Positions 35,900 to 45,188 of a stretch of DNA of 64,000 nucleotides are shown here, in pieces (the stretch's first letter is position 1; every line of letters starts with the position of its first letter). The notes below the pieces were generated by a model. The model was not told the DNA's origin. It ran no database searches and saw only the letters and a program-made list of their open reading frames with translations. The position numbers and the translations under genes were made by a program. Where the stretch lies: positions 107,567-171,566 of the forward strand of contig NZ_JBHMFC010000010.1 of assembly GCF_042427585.1 (NCBI RefSeq), written 5' to 3'. The DNA comes from Pseudalgibacter ostreae (GTDB lineage: Bacteria > Bacteroidota > Bacteroidia > Flavobacteriales > Flavobacteriaceae).

Positions 35900-37195
35900 T
35901 CAACTCACTTTAATTTTTCCCAATACACAACTATCTATCAAGCTCGCCTTATATTCTTTTAACTTTATAATAGCCTGCTCTTGTTGAGTAACGGCTTGAT
36001 CTAGTTTTTGGGATTGCGCATCAATGTAATTGACAATTTTTTCTTGTTCTTGTTTAGCTGGCACTAGGAAACGTGCTTTTTTCATATCTGATGTCCCTAA
36101 ACCAACTCTTGTAATACCATTAGATTCTACTTCAAATTGAGCGTTGAATAACTTGCATTGCAAAGAACGAAATAGATACCGTCCTATAATCTTTTCGTTT
36201 GGTTGAATCACTGCAAGATGGTAACCACATATAACATTGGTAAGGTCTTCACTTACATAAGCTGGTTCGGCTATATCGGAAGCTGTTTCAGAATCTTTTG
36301 TTATGACAATATCTCCTTTTTTTAGGTGGAATTTACTTATTTGATCTTTAGTGGCTGTGGCAATCATCAAATCAAGATTATCCGTGATAAATTCGTTCTT
36401 ATACACATCTGTGTAATTACATAGTCTGACTTCAGTTTCATTTGGTTTACTGTGTTTATCTACGTTACTTGGGAAACTATTGGAAATAAATTTCAGTTTC
36501 ATAACTTCCCAATTTTTAGGAATCTCACCGATCCAATCTACTCCCGAATCTTTCATCGGCACGTTTTCATTCAAACCTCGTGTTACTGCCTTTTGTATCA
36601 AAGCTTGTTTCCGCTCTTTCAGTAAGGCAATCATTTTTTCTTTTTGGGCTACGACGGTGTCCAATTTTCCACAGGTTTCGTCTAAAAAATTGGCGATAGC
36701 TTGTTGTTCAGGTTTTGGTGGAAGAGGCATTAGAGAGTAGGAAAGTTGACTAAAACTTATGTTTTTTCCTTGTCTGATACCCACAACACTTGTTTGGAGT
36801 TCTGAAATAAAACTAATACTCTTAAATAGGTATTTGAAATAGTTATCTTGAATATTTTGCTTCCACTTTTTTAGAACAGTATATGCTGGACTAATTATTC
36901 CATCGTGAAAACAATATTCTAAACCACCTTGGAAAGAACGTAGGCTAATTGCAAAATCACCTTTAGCTATGAATTTAAATGAATCTAAATTTCCAGAAGG
37001 CATTACAGACCTTTCTTCAATCCAATCTCTGGGAATTACACCTCTATTTTGGGTTACGGAAAGCAATTCTTCTTCAGGTTTGCCTTTTATTGAAACATCT
37101 CTAAATAAATATTTCATTTTTATAGCTTGCCAATCCTTAGGAATTTTGCCTAACCAATTTACATCACTGTCTTTATATGTTGGATAGGTTTTCAT
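35900..37195 (-). CDS. hsdS: Type I restriction specificity subunit HsdS
   Basis: A 431-residue DNA-recognition subunit. It has two target-recognition domains, each opened by a similar motif: DSDVNWLGKIPKDW at about residue 9 and DSGVDWIGEIPKNW at about residue 212. Each is followed by a conserved helical spacer (QQAIANFLDETCGKLDTVV and QEKIVNYIDAQSQKLDQAV). Both half-sites appear intact. The recognition sequence cannot be predicted. The start overlaps the hsdM stop by four bases (ATGA). Confidence 0.94.
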   Translation of the reverse strand: MKTYPTYKDSDVNWLGKIPKDWQAIKMKYLFRDVSIKGKPEEELLSVTQNRGVIPRDWIEERSVMPSGNLDSFKFIAKGDFAISLRSFQGGLEYCFHDGIISPAYTVLKKWKQNIQDNYFKYLFKSISFISELQTSVVGIRQGKNISFSQLSYSLMPLPPKPEQQAIANFLDETCGKLDTVVAQKEKMIALLKERKQALIQKAVTRGLNENVPMKDSGVDWIGEIPKNWEVMKLKFISNSFPSNVDKHSKPNETEVRLCNYTDVYKNEFITDNLDLMIATATKDQISKFHLKKGDIVITKDSETASDIAEPAYVSEDLTNVICGYHLAVIQPNEKIIGRYLFRSLQCKLFNAQFEVESNGITRVGLGTSDMKKARFLVPAKQEQEKIVNYIDAQSQKLDQAVTQQEQAIIKLKEYKASLIDSCVLGKIKVS

Positions 37196-39546
37196 AGGTT
37201 CACGCTGTTTAAAATATCCATAATCAAGCCTTCACTTTCGGTTTCTAATTCGCGAATGTCTTTATCAATTTCATCAAGCGGTCGTAAGGGTTTGTGCTGA
37301 TAGAAATACTTGTTGAAACTGATCTCATACCCAATTTTGGTTTTATCCAAATCTATCCAAGACTCTTCCACGTGGGGTAAAACTTCCCTTAAAAAATAAT
37401 CATAAATGGTTTCATTTAAAGGAACATTTTCATAATCCCGTAAATCACTTTCACTTTCGTAAATGGTGTAGGTGTCTTTGTTTCCACCCGGGAAATAGCC
37501 AAAATGCGGGAGTTGGTCTGGGGTGCAATCCAAATGGGCACAAAGTCTTTCCAGTTTTTCACCTTTTAAGATTTTGGTGGCTTTGATGACTTTTTTAGCT
37601 TCAGGATCGTAAACACTTACCGCATCCAAAATGGCTTTTTTCTGAGCGTTGCTTAGTTTTATCTCCAATTTTTTGAGTGCTTTGTTGACCTGTTTTGAAA
37701 AATGGTTAAAGTCCATAAACACCGTGTCTCCAATAACTTCATATAATTTGGTAGCGGTATCTACCAAGAATTTAGCATCTTCCCAAGTTTTCTTTGCGGT
37801 AAGCTGAGCTTTCTTTTTAGAGCTCAAACTGATATCATTAGCCTCACACCAGTTTAAGATTTCTGTTTTAATACTGGGCAATTCTGTATAAACCTTTTTA
37901 CCAAAGGTTTTATACGCATACTCCATTGGTTCTTGCAATTGACTATGGTAGCGTAAACTTTCAATAGCTTCTAATGTAAACTGAGACCGCAAGCGCTTGG
38001 GACGTTCAATAGTTACTTTATAATATCCAAAATCTGTATTGTTGAAAATTTTGCTTGCCAATTGGTCGTCTTTCTCTCTTTCTCTTGCTTCTGAATTGAG
38101 AAAAGTCTGCGTGATTTCTGCAATATGTTCCGGGGTAAATTCACAATTTTTTTGTCCCAGGTTTTTTCTTAGTTTTTGGTAAAGCGGCTGCGCATCGATG
38201 AGTTGTACTTTGCCTTGACGTTCTTTGGTTTTATTATTGCTAAGCAACCATATATAAGTGGTAATACCCGTATTGTAAAATAGGTTATTGGGTAGTTGCA
38301 CAATGGCTTCCAGTAAATCATTTTCAATTAAATAACGTCTAATGTTGCTTTCCCCACTGCCTGCATCACCAGTAAAAAGACTACTGCCGTTGTGAACACT
38401 GGCAATTCGGCTTCCTAATGGACTTTGTTTTAGATTTTTCATTTTGGACACCATTTCCATCAAAAACAATAATTGCCCATCGCTGCTTCTCGGGATGGCT
38501 TTTTCGGTGTCTGTTTCTTGCCAATAATTGGAAAGTTGAATGGTAAAACGTGGGTCTATAATATCCTTTCCGTCTTTGATGTATTTCTGCTCACTGGCCC
38601 AGCTTTTTCCGTAAGGCGGATTGGAGAGCATAAAGTCGAAATTCTTTTCGGAAAATTCATCGGTAGAAAGCGTAGATCCCAATCTGATATTTTGAGGGTC
38701 ATTTCCCTTAATCATCATATCACTTTTACAAATAGCATAGGTCTCGTCATTGATTTCCTTTCCAAATAAATAGACATCTCCTTTAGCTTGAATGGCACCA
38801 GCTTCATCTTTGATGAAATTCTGACTTTCCGTGAGCATTCCGCCACTACCACAGGCGGGGTCGTAAATAGTCATTACGGGTGGGAGTTGATGCTTAACAG
38901 GTTCGAATACCAAATGCGTCATTAATTCAATTACCTCACGAGGTGTAAAGTGTTCTCCGGCTTCTTCGTTGTTTTCTTCGTTGAATTTTCGTATGAGTTC
39001 CTCAAATACATAACCCATCCCCAAATTGGATAATGCGGGAAGTTTATAACCATCGGGATCTTCTTTCACAAATGGAGTTAAGTTAATTCGTGGTGAGGTG
39101 AATTTTTCCAGCACATCGAGTAATACATCCTTGGTGGCCATATGTTTAATTTGGCGAACCAAATTAAATTTTGAAATGATTTCCTTAACATTATCGCTAA
39201 ATCCTAGAATATAATCTTCAAAATTAGCCAAGAGAATGCTCTGATTGTTAGAAGCCGTATCTTTTAGTAATTGAAGTGTCCATTTGCTGGTATTGTAAAA
39301 TTCATAACCAGCTGCCGTTTTCAGTCCTTCAGATTCCAGCTCTGTAAAGCCTGCTTCTACCGTTTGGAACCGGACTTCGTCCATTACTTCTTTCTTCGAT
39401 GGTTCGAGTAGAGCATCCAGTCGGCGCAAAACAACCATTGGTAGGATAACATCACGATATTTTCCGCGTACATATACATCGCGTAAACAATCGTCAGCAA
39501 TAGACCAGATAAAAGCTATAAGTTTAGAATGCGAATTTTGAGTCAT
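37192..39546 (-). CDS. hsdM: Type I restriction N6-adenine methyltransferase HsdM
   Basis: A 784-residue modification subunit. SAM-binding motif I is YDPACGSGGMLTES, and catalytic motif IV is MLSNPPYGKSW. An N-terminal helical HsdM domain spans about residues 1-160. The protein is longer than the common 500-residue type, with a C-terminal extension of roughly 250 residues, as in some type I subfamilies. Its ATG abuts the AbiEii-like gene stop (TAA-ATG). Confidence 0.94.
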   Translation of the reverse strand: MTQNSHSKLIAFIWSIADDCLRDVYVRGKYRDVILPMVVLRRLDALLEPSKKEVMDEVRFQTVEAGFTELESEGLKTAAGYEFYNTSKWTLQLLKDTASNNQSILLANFEDYILGFSDNVKEIISKFNLVRQIKHMATKDVLLDVLEKFTSPRINLTPFVKEDPDGYKLPALSNLGMGYVFEELIRKFNEENNEEAGEHFTPREVIELMTHLVFEPVKHQLPPVMTIYDPACGSGGMLTESQNFIKDEAGAIQAKGDVYLFGKEINDETYAICKSDMMIKGNDPQNIRLGSTLSTDEFSEKNFDFMLSNPPYGKSWASEQKYIKDGKDIIDPRFTIQLSNYWQETDTEKAIPRSSDGQLLFLMEMVSKMKNLKQSPLGSRIASVHNGSSLFTGDAGSGESNIRRYLIENDLLEAIVQLPNNLFYNTGITTYIWLLSNNKTKERQGKVQLIDAQPLYQKLRKNLGQKNCEFTPEHIAEITQTFLNSEAREREKDDQLASKIFNNTDFGYYKVTIERPKRLRSQFTLEAIESLRYHSQLQEPMEYAYKTFGKKVYTELPSIKTEILNWCEANDISLSSKKKAQLTAKKTWEDAKFLVDTATKLYEVIGDTVFMDFNHFSKQVNKALKKLEIKLSNAQKKAILDAVSVYDPEAKKVIKATKILKGEKLERLCAHLDCTPDQLPHFGYFPGGNKDTYTIYESESDLRDYENVPLNETIYDYFLREVLPHVEESWIDLDKTKIGYEISFNKYFYQHKPLRPLDEIDKDIRELETESEGLIMDILNSVNL

Positions 39547-40398
39547 TTATTTTTCGTTTAATCCATTAACTATATTTTCAATGCATTGTAGCACTTCGTC
39601 ATAGTTTAGGGATTTATGGGTTTCTATAATTTGATTAATCAGTTTACTTTCTTCCTTTTTATCGATTTCTTCGTTTAAGGTTGTAAGAATAGAGTCAACT
39701 GTTTCTGTGTGTTTTTCTAATAATTCTTTGCTATCCTTTCCTAAAAGAACCGCTCCTCCTGTGGTGCTTTTGAATGGCTCTTGGCCATATACAGCATCAT
39801 AATAATGGGTTGCAGCTCTTTCTTCGTGAATTGATAAGTAGTTTTCTAAAATAAAACCTATATCATCCGCATCTTTATTGTTGCGCTGGTGGCGATCCTT
39901 CCAAGCGATTATTTTCAAAATGAAAATACCGCTGAGAGTCGCAATTTTGATTTCGGTTTCATTGTCTATACGAACTGGTAGTGCAGCTTCATCAGCAGCT
40001 GTAAAACCTAAAACGGACATTGCTATTTCTTCGTTAGGAGGCCAAAATATTTTGTGCTCTTTTTTCATTATTTCTCCGAAAGGCACAATATCTAATTGGA
40101 ATTTGCCTTTGTAGATAAAACGTTGTTTTTGATCCTTATCCTTGGTGAAATTTTCAAGCTTTACAAGCTCCTGTTCAACACTTAACCATTGTCCCCAATC
40201 GTTCACCGTAATCGCGATATCAAGATCGTAGGTTAAGCGACCGGACTGTGCATCGTGTAATTCCATAATGATATCCCGTGCGGTAGCACCGATCACAAAA
40301 AAGGAAATACCCGCTTCTTTGAAGTACTCTGTAAGTTCTAACAGAATAGGTTTCAATAGTGGATGCGTAAATTTCTCGCTAGATATACTGTAGCTCAT
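39547..40398 (-). CDS. AbiEii/AbiGii-type nucleotidyltransferase toxin
   Basis: A 283-residue protein of the type IV toxin family. The nucleotidyltransferase core reads FFVIGATARDII...TYDLDIAI (about residues 34-62), with the metal-binding DLD. The downstream motif KIIAWKDRHQRNNKDADDI matches the K..R...D..D region of AbiEii. Known members transfer nucleotides to tRNA 3' ends and arrest growth. Its start lies within the end of the antitoxin-like gene (20-bp overlap), and hsdM follows without a gap. Placing a TA pair at the head of a restriction operon may guard operon loss. Confidence 0.85.
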   Translation of the reverse strand: MSYSISSEKFTHPLLKPILLELTEYFKEAGISFFVIGATARDIIMELHDAQSGRLTYDLDIAITVNDWGQWLSVEQELVKLENFTKDKDQKQRFIYKGKFQLDIVPFGEIMKKEHKIFWPPNEEIAMSVLGFTAADEAALPVRIDNETEIKIATLSGIFILKIIAWKDRHQRNNKDADDIGFILENYLSIHEERAATHYYDAVYGQEPFKSTTGGAVLLGKDSKELLEKHTETVDSILTTLNEEIDKKEESKLINQIIETHKSLNYDEVLQCIENIVNGLNEK

Positions 40399-41380
40399 TC
40401 TCTAGTATTTTTTTTGCGGTTTCGATATTTCTTCCATAGCCACTGTTTATTAAATCTGCATATACTAAAAGTGGGGGGGCGGTTTGGTTGTTAGTGTCGC
40501 TATCTTTCCAAAATTTTTGTAAGATCTCAACAGTACCGGTTTCACTTGGGATTAAACGTAGTGTTTTTGCGACTTGAGAAAGTTCTAAATCTGTAAATAA
40601 GGTAAATTGCTCAGGCCTTAGATTATCTGTATAAATCGCCCCTCCTGGTTCACCTCCCCAAAGGATAGAACCATTTTCAGAATGTAAATCTATAGTGCGC
40701 CAATTTTTTAGTTGTTCCTGATCTATAAAACGCATTCTTTTTCTGAGAATTCGAGGTCTAAGCGTTGCATTAAAATCAACCACCCAACGCTCTAATAATT
40801 CTCTTTTATTTTTAAGAACTCGTTTATTACTTGTTTTTAATAAGTAATTTAAGGCTTCAAGTTCAGCCATTACATTGCTTACCGATCCTACGGATACGTC
40901 AGCTCGTTCCGAAATTATTCTGTAAGAATCTTGAAGGTTTTCTGGTTTATTTAATAAATGAAAAATAATTTTTAAGCCTGTTTCTTGAAAAGCTCGTGAT
41001 TGATTTGTCTTATCTTTCTTTGTATTCTTTTGACCTTCTACGAAGATCGTTAAATCTATATGCTTTATAAACGCATTGCCGGCAACATCGATATAGTTAA
41101 TACCACGCCCCTTTAGTTCTTGGGTTGCCTTTTTTGAAATATATTCAGCTATTAAAATAATAGGTCTGTTACTATTATTTTTCAGTTCTTCTAATTGAGA
41201 TAAGATAAATCCTTGGTTAGATGTCCTAACAGCAGATTTGCTCTCTACTATAAATTGTGTGTTGTTTATAGTCAAAAGCGCATCATAATCAGCCCTATTG
41301 CTATCTACCTGAATAGAAACTTTAGTTAGTTCTTCCAGCTTAGAAGCAGCCTCGTAGATGAAGTCATTATTGCGATACAT
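40379..41380 (-). CDS. AbiEi-like antitoxin/regulator with restriction-endonuclease-like N-domain
   Basis: A 333-residue protein. Residues about 25-110 (DYDALLTINNTQFIVESKS, then VIDVAG-like strand INYIDVAGNAFI) show the D...ExK spacing of PD-(D/E)xK folds. A winged-helix region follows (YRIISERADVSVGSVSNVMAEL). The C-terminus resembles AbiEi-type antitoxins, which bind inverted repeats in their own promoter. Such repeats exist upstream (GTTCA/TGAAC half-sites). It heads the nine-gene operon. The nuclease-like region may bind DNA without cutting. Confidence 0.75.
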   Translation of the reverse strand: MYRNNDFIYEAASKLEELTKVSIQVDSNRADYDALLTINNTQFIVESKSAVRTSNQGFILSQLEELKNNSNRPIILIAEYISKKATQELKGRGINYIDVAGNAFIKHIDLTIFVEGQKNTKKDKTNQSRAFQETGLKIIFHLLNKPENLQDSYRIISERADVSVGSVSNVMAELEALNYLLKTSNKRVLKNKRELLERWVVDFNATLRPRILRKRMRFIDQEQLKNWRTIDLHSENGSILWGGEPGGAIYTDNLRPEQFTLFTDLELSQVAKTLRLIPSETGTVEILQKFWKDSDTNNQTAPPLLVYADLINSGYGRNIETAKKILENELQYI

Positions 41381-41388
41381 AGTTCTTT

Positions 41389-41457
41389 ATGTTCATTATT
41401 TAATTTTGTTCAGTGACAATGAACATTCAAATATAGTGAACGAATTTAATAAAGCAA
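41389..41457 (-). promoter_or_regulatory. Promoter and operator of the defence operon
   Basis: On the minus strand -33 TTG (41455-41457) and -7 TATATTTG (41428-41435) are 19 nt apart. Downstream, ATGTTCATT (41389-41397) and AATGAACAT (41418-41426) form a perfect inverted repeat. Further half-sites (gttcagtga near 41409, gtgaac near 41437) make a cluster over the start region. This suits autorepression by the AbiEi-like protein. Confidence 0.7.
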
Positions 41458-41523
41458 GCTAATTTCTAAAGAATTTAATAAAGTAAAGGGAACTAAATGG
41501 ACGATTAAGCTATTCGTGTTAAC

Positions 41524-41889
41524 TTAAAACGGTCCTCTATCCTTCGGTCCATTATGGGTAACCTTCCATATACCATCTTCCTTGACCAATTTAAAGATAC
41601 CAGGTTTCGGGTCGTAGGATGTTAAATATTTAATCCAAGTTACCTCACCTTCTTTTTGTTCATCCACGACCTTAAAATTAGATTCAGAATTTTTGTCTTC
41701 GGCAAACATTTCTTGTATGCTCGAAAGGTTTGCATATCCGGATTCTGTTGTGTATTCTTTTAATGTTGCCTTATCACCGTGATAAAAACTTTCGGCGACG
41801 AATTTGGCGGTTTCTGAAGGAGATAAATTTTGTTTTCCGGCACAAGAGAGAAATAATACTACTAACGAAAAAACTGCTATTTTTTTCAT
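41524..41889 (-). CDS. Small lipoprotein, DUF4878-like
   Basis: A 121-residue lipoprotein. The signal peptide ends in the lipobox VLFLSCAGK (Cys at about residue 16). The mature part has an NTF2-like pattern (SPSETAKFVAESFYHGDKATLKEY) typical of DUF4878. It begins 7 bp after traN on the same strand and is the last gene of the tra operon. It may be an entry-exclusion or pore-associated protein; the role is unknown. Confidence 0.7.
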   Translation of the reverse strand: MKKIAVFSLVVLFLSCAGKQNLSPSETAKFVAESFYHGDKATLKEYTTESGYANLSSIQEMFAEDKNSESNFKVVDEQKEGEVTWIKYLTSYDPKPGIFKLVKEDGIWKVTHNGPKDRGPF

Positions 41890-41896
41890 AACAATG

Positions 41897-42730
41897 TTAA
41901 TTTGGGTTATTGATAAATCTATGCGATATCTTTAATTTTAAGTTCCTTTCCCCGTTCTTTTCATTGAGTTCTAAAATTGCCCTACGATCATTCGATAATG
42001 AAAATTTAGGCATCACATACACCAACCTTACAGTTTCGTTTTCTTTTATTTTTGCAGGCAAACTATATTTAAAAACCGGTTTTTGATAAAGCCGCTGTAA
42101 TGACTTCTTCTTGCCTTTTTTTCTTGTCGCAATAGATAATTTTAGAAAGTTGAGGTCATAATCCAATGAAGATTTATTTTCAACTTGAATCACGAAATAA
42201 AGTTCTTTCTTGTCAAAAACAATATTCTCAACACTCAATACGATGCCTTCGTTTCGTTTTTTTATACGACCAATGCGTTGCTTTCGACCAATTAGATAAG
42301 AACAAAATTTATTATAATAATAGGTGCTGTTATCTATTGTGTCTTCACGTTTAACAATAGTAGTTGAATCAAGAGCAATAGGCTTTTCATTACCAATGCT
42401 TTTAGACGTTGGTATAAAATAATTCAGCCGATCTAGCTTTTTCCTATACTTTACAATATACGAAAAAACAGATCCGTTTTTGTTGACTACCAAAAGATTG
42501 CTTTCTTTTCCGGGCTTTGCCTGGAGCAATCCGAAATATTGCCCTTTCTCACGATTATAGGTAAAGACAAAGTTTTCAGATCCTGTTATCCCTTGACGGA
42601 TAGGTTCTGGGAAGAACAATGCTACATTTTTTTGATCATTCGCATAAATGGTATCAAGATGAAAAGATGTTTGTGCTGTAGTGAGAACTGTACTAAGCAG
42701 GAATATTGAGATAAAAATAAAATTCTTCAT
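41897..42730 (-). CDS. traN: Conjugative transposon protein TraN (DUF4138)
   Basis: A 277-residue exported protein of the mating pore, proposed VirB9-like outer-ring component. The signal peptide is MKNFIFISIFLLSTVLTTAQ, followed by the family start FHLDTIYANDQKNVALFFPEPIR. It lies 27 bp after traM. The length is close to other TraN proteins. Confidence 0.9.
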   Translation of the reverse strand: MKNFIFISIFLLSTVLTTAQTSFHLDTIYANDQKNVALFFPEPIRQGITGSENFVFTYNREKGQYFGLLQAKPGKESNLLVVNKNGSVFSYIVKYRKKLDRLNYFIPTSKSIGNEKPIALDSTTIVKREDTIDNSTYYYNKFCSYLIGRKQRIGRIKKRNEGIVLSVENIVFDKKELYFVIQVENKSSLDYDLNFLKLSIATRKKGKKKSLQRLYQKPVFKYSLPAKIKENETVRLVYVMPKFSLSNDRRAILELNEKNGERNLKLKISHRFINNPN

Positions 42731-42757
42731 AAGAATAGGTTTAATGTTGTTTTGAGT

Positions 42758-43687
42758 CTATAACTTAGGCTTCAGGATGAGCCTGTAATTGTTGAGCACG
42801 GTAACCTTAATATTGCGGTTATTGCGCTGGAATATCTTTTTAAAACCACCTACTTGTGGCACACCGGCAATATTGATATCATCCACCATATCTCCGATTA
42901 CCTCGGTTGAAACTTGGGCGCGAAAGTTGTTTTCTACATAAACCCCTTCACTTCCATCCTGAAGGTCAAAGGCTTTTAATTGGGTTGGATGATTCTTTAT
43001 GTTTTCGATTTCTATCAAGACCCGGTTGGGCTGAAAACTAATAAAGCCATAAATAGGTGTGTTTTTTGGAACCTGTTTGCTGTTAATGGTAGCGGCGTTT
43101 GTCAGGCGCATCCGTAAACGGGAATTGGCTTTAACCACTTGGTCGCCATCCACAACGGCGTAAATCAATGCATCGGTATTACCGGAAACTGAAATATCAC
43201 TTTCTTTCGGATCTGAAGCAAAGAATAACTGGTGTTCCAGTCCCATTTCTTTAGCAGCAATTTTTTGTTCTGCTTTTATTTCTGAAGAGTCCACTACTTT
43301 TTCGGACTTCGGGGGAGATTTCCTACTACCAATATGCTGATAATTTCTTTCGGAATACTTTATTTTCCCTGCGGAATAGATGCTATCCACAATACGTTCT
43401 TTTTCATTTTCGGCGAAGTCTCCATCATAAAAACCAAGTGAATCAATCAACTTTTCATCATAGATGCTGGGAGCATTGGTTTCACGCACTTCTTTTAGAT
43501 CGTTAATGGCATCCAGTTTGGAATCATATTCCTTTTGGTCTTCTTCCAGTGCGGGAACGGACGTTTCTTTAAGGTTTGTGTTCTCACTTTTCTCATCTCT
43601 CATTACCATAATAGAATAGGAGATCAAGAAAATCACAACTACGGCGAGTACTGCCGCAAAAACTATTTTATTTTTTTCTACCTTCAT
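42758..43687 (-). CDS. traM: Conjugative transposon protein TraM
   Basis: A VirB10-like scaffold of the mating channel. One N-terminal membrane anchor (KIVFAAVLAVVVIFLISYSIMV) is followed by an acidic linker. The C-terminal beta domain is typical of TraM (SRLRMRLTNAATINSKQVPKN first, then VGGFKKIFQRNNRNIKVTV). I chose the second Met (43687, MKVEKNK); 43693 is equally possible. Confidence 0.9.
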   Translation of the reverse strand: MKVEKNKIVFAAVLAVVVIFLISYSIMVMRDEKSENTNLKETSVPALEEDQKEYDSKLDAINDLKEVRETNAPSIYDEKLIDSLGFYDGDFAENEKERIVDSIYSAGKIKYSERNYQHIGSRKSPPKSEKVVDSSEIKAEQKIAAKEMGLEHQLFFASDPKESDISVSGNTDALIYAVVDGDQVVKANSRLRMRLTNAATINSKQVPKNTPIYGFISFQPNRVLIEIENIKNHPTQLKAFDLQDGSEGVYVENNFRAQVSTEVIGDMVDDINIAGVPQVGGFKKIFQRNNRNIKVTVLNNYRLILKPKL

Positions 43688-43711
43688 AATCATTTGTTTT
43701 TTAAATACCCA

Positions 43712-44329
43712 TTATCGGTTTTCATCGTTTAGTTTTTTAAGGGATTTTTCAAAGTAATCGGTGATTAGCAATCCGTGTGGATTGTTGGGGAAGTTTCGGT
43801 CTACGGTAATTAGGTTTCCGGTGGAGACCAATTGATAAGTGTCGATTATCGACCCCCGGTTGATCTCAAAAATGGTAACCGTCCTGAAGGTATAAGTTCC
43901 GTTTTTTTCTGCGATTTTCGAATCGATGCTCAGTACTTTTTGAATTAAGGAATACTGCAAGAGTCGATTGTAAACACCATCTGCCTTTTTTTGACTATAT
44001 AAATTATCCACAGTGCTATTGCCCAGCCACAACGCCTTTTCTAAATTCTTTTCATAATTGCTTGCGTCAATATTGTAGAAATAATTATGGAATAGATCTA
44101 AATGCGCCAAGGCCTCCACTTTAAAATTTTCTTTTTGGGTAACAAGCTTTAAAGGGATGATACTTCCATCAGTGTTGATGGCAAAAGCGTTGTTCAGGAC
44201 TTTTTTATGGGTTGAGAATGCCATCCATAAAGCAAAAATATTGGAAAGCAACGTGCACACGATCAAAGCCAAAACGATGAACCGGTTCAGTTTTAAAACA
44301 GTATAGATATTTTTATAATATGTTTTCAT
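43712..44329 (-). CDS. traK: Conjugative transposon protein TraK
   Basis: A 205-residue VirB8-like assembly factor. One N-terminal transmembrane helix (FIVLALIVCTLLSNIFALWMA, about residues 17-37) is followed by a periplasmic domain with an NTF2-like pattern (LDLFHNYFYNIDASNYEKN). It sits between traJ and traM with short gaps. Confidence 0.9.
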   Translation of the reverse strand: MKTYYKNIYTVLKLNRFIVLALIVCTLLSNIFALWMAFSTHKKVLNNAFAINTDGSIIPLKLVTQKENFKVEALAHLDLFHNYFYNIDASNYEKNLEKALWLGNSTVDNLYSQKKADGVYNRLLQYSLIQKVLSIDSKIAEKNGTYTFRTVTIFEINRGSIIDTYQLVSTGNLITVDRNFPNNPHGLLITDYFEKSLKKLNDENR

Positions 44330-44339
44330 TATGCATTAA

Positions 44340-45188
44340 TTAATTTGTAAATAATCTAAGGGTAAAGGAAGTCGCGCGGCGGTACAATTTGAACTTCAGA
44401 AAAACAATGAACCCTATTGATCCCAGTTGTACCACAGGGGCGAATATTCCCTGGCTGACATCTGAACCAAATAGGTTTGGCCAAAAATTAGTATTGATTT
44501 CGGTATAGAGCGCATTGACAAAAACATTGACCAGAAAGAAGGCGGGAACTAACATATAGACCGCAGCATAGAGCTTAAAAAATGTATACGCTAGTGAGCG
44601 GAATTTTTCAAAAACGGCCAGGCTGATAACCAACGGGAAAAATGCCTGCATTATCCCGAGAAGGAAAAAGCGCTCAGCCAAGAATAATGGATAGATAAAT
44701 AAATCCAGAATCCACAAAATAACACCTCCGACAAAGGCGATTAACTTGAATCCATATAATGGTGTAACTAGAGCTTCATAAAGCAATGTCATTGCATTTT
44801 TAGCAGCATCTATTAGATTTACATCTTCTTCAATAGGAATATCTTGCATCTGCAAGGGGAGCAAAGCGGGAGCTGTGTCTCTATATTGTCCTTCGATGGA
44901 AACAAGAATACTATCAAAAAAGCCCAATACTTGTGTGGAAAAAATAACTAAGACGACAACCGCAAAATTCTTGGCGAGTTCCCCCGGGCTCAATCCCCAA
45001 GTATAGCCATCTTTATCAGCTACGCCCTCATTATATTTTTTTAGAATATTAATCAGGAAGAAAAGTACCGCAAGGGTTTTCATTCCGCCAATGGTATATT
45101 GGGAAAAATCGCCGTTTTGAATGGTCTGAAAAACGGTGTCCACATATTCAAGACCAATTCCTAAAATAATTACCGCATTCATCATCAA
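44340..45188 (-). CDS. traJ: Conjugative transposon protein TraJ
   Basis: A 282-residue polytopic membrane protein, VirB6/TrbL-like. It has about six to seven hydrophobic helices, for example ELAKNFAVVVLVIFSTQVLGF and FKLIAFVGGVILWILDLF. It forms part of the inner-membrane platform. The start overlaps the traI stop by four bases. Confidence 0.88.
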   Translation of the reverse strand: MMMNAVIILGIGLEYVDTVFQTIQNGDFSQYTIGGMKTLAVLFFLINILKKYNEGVADKDGYTWGLSPGELAKNFAVVVLVIFSTQVLGFFDSILVSIEGQYRDTAPALLPLQMQDIPIEEDVNLIDAAKNAMTLLYEALVTPLYGFKLIAFVGGVILWILDLFIYPLFLAERFFLLGIMQAFFPLVISLAVFEKFRSLAYTFFKLYAAVYMLVPAFFLVNVFVNALYTEINTNFWPNLFGSDVSQGIFAPVVQLGSIGFIVFLKFKLYRRATSFTLRLFTN

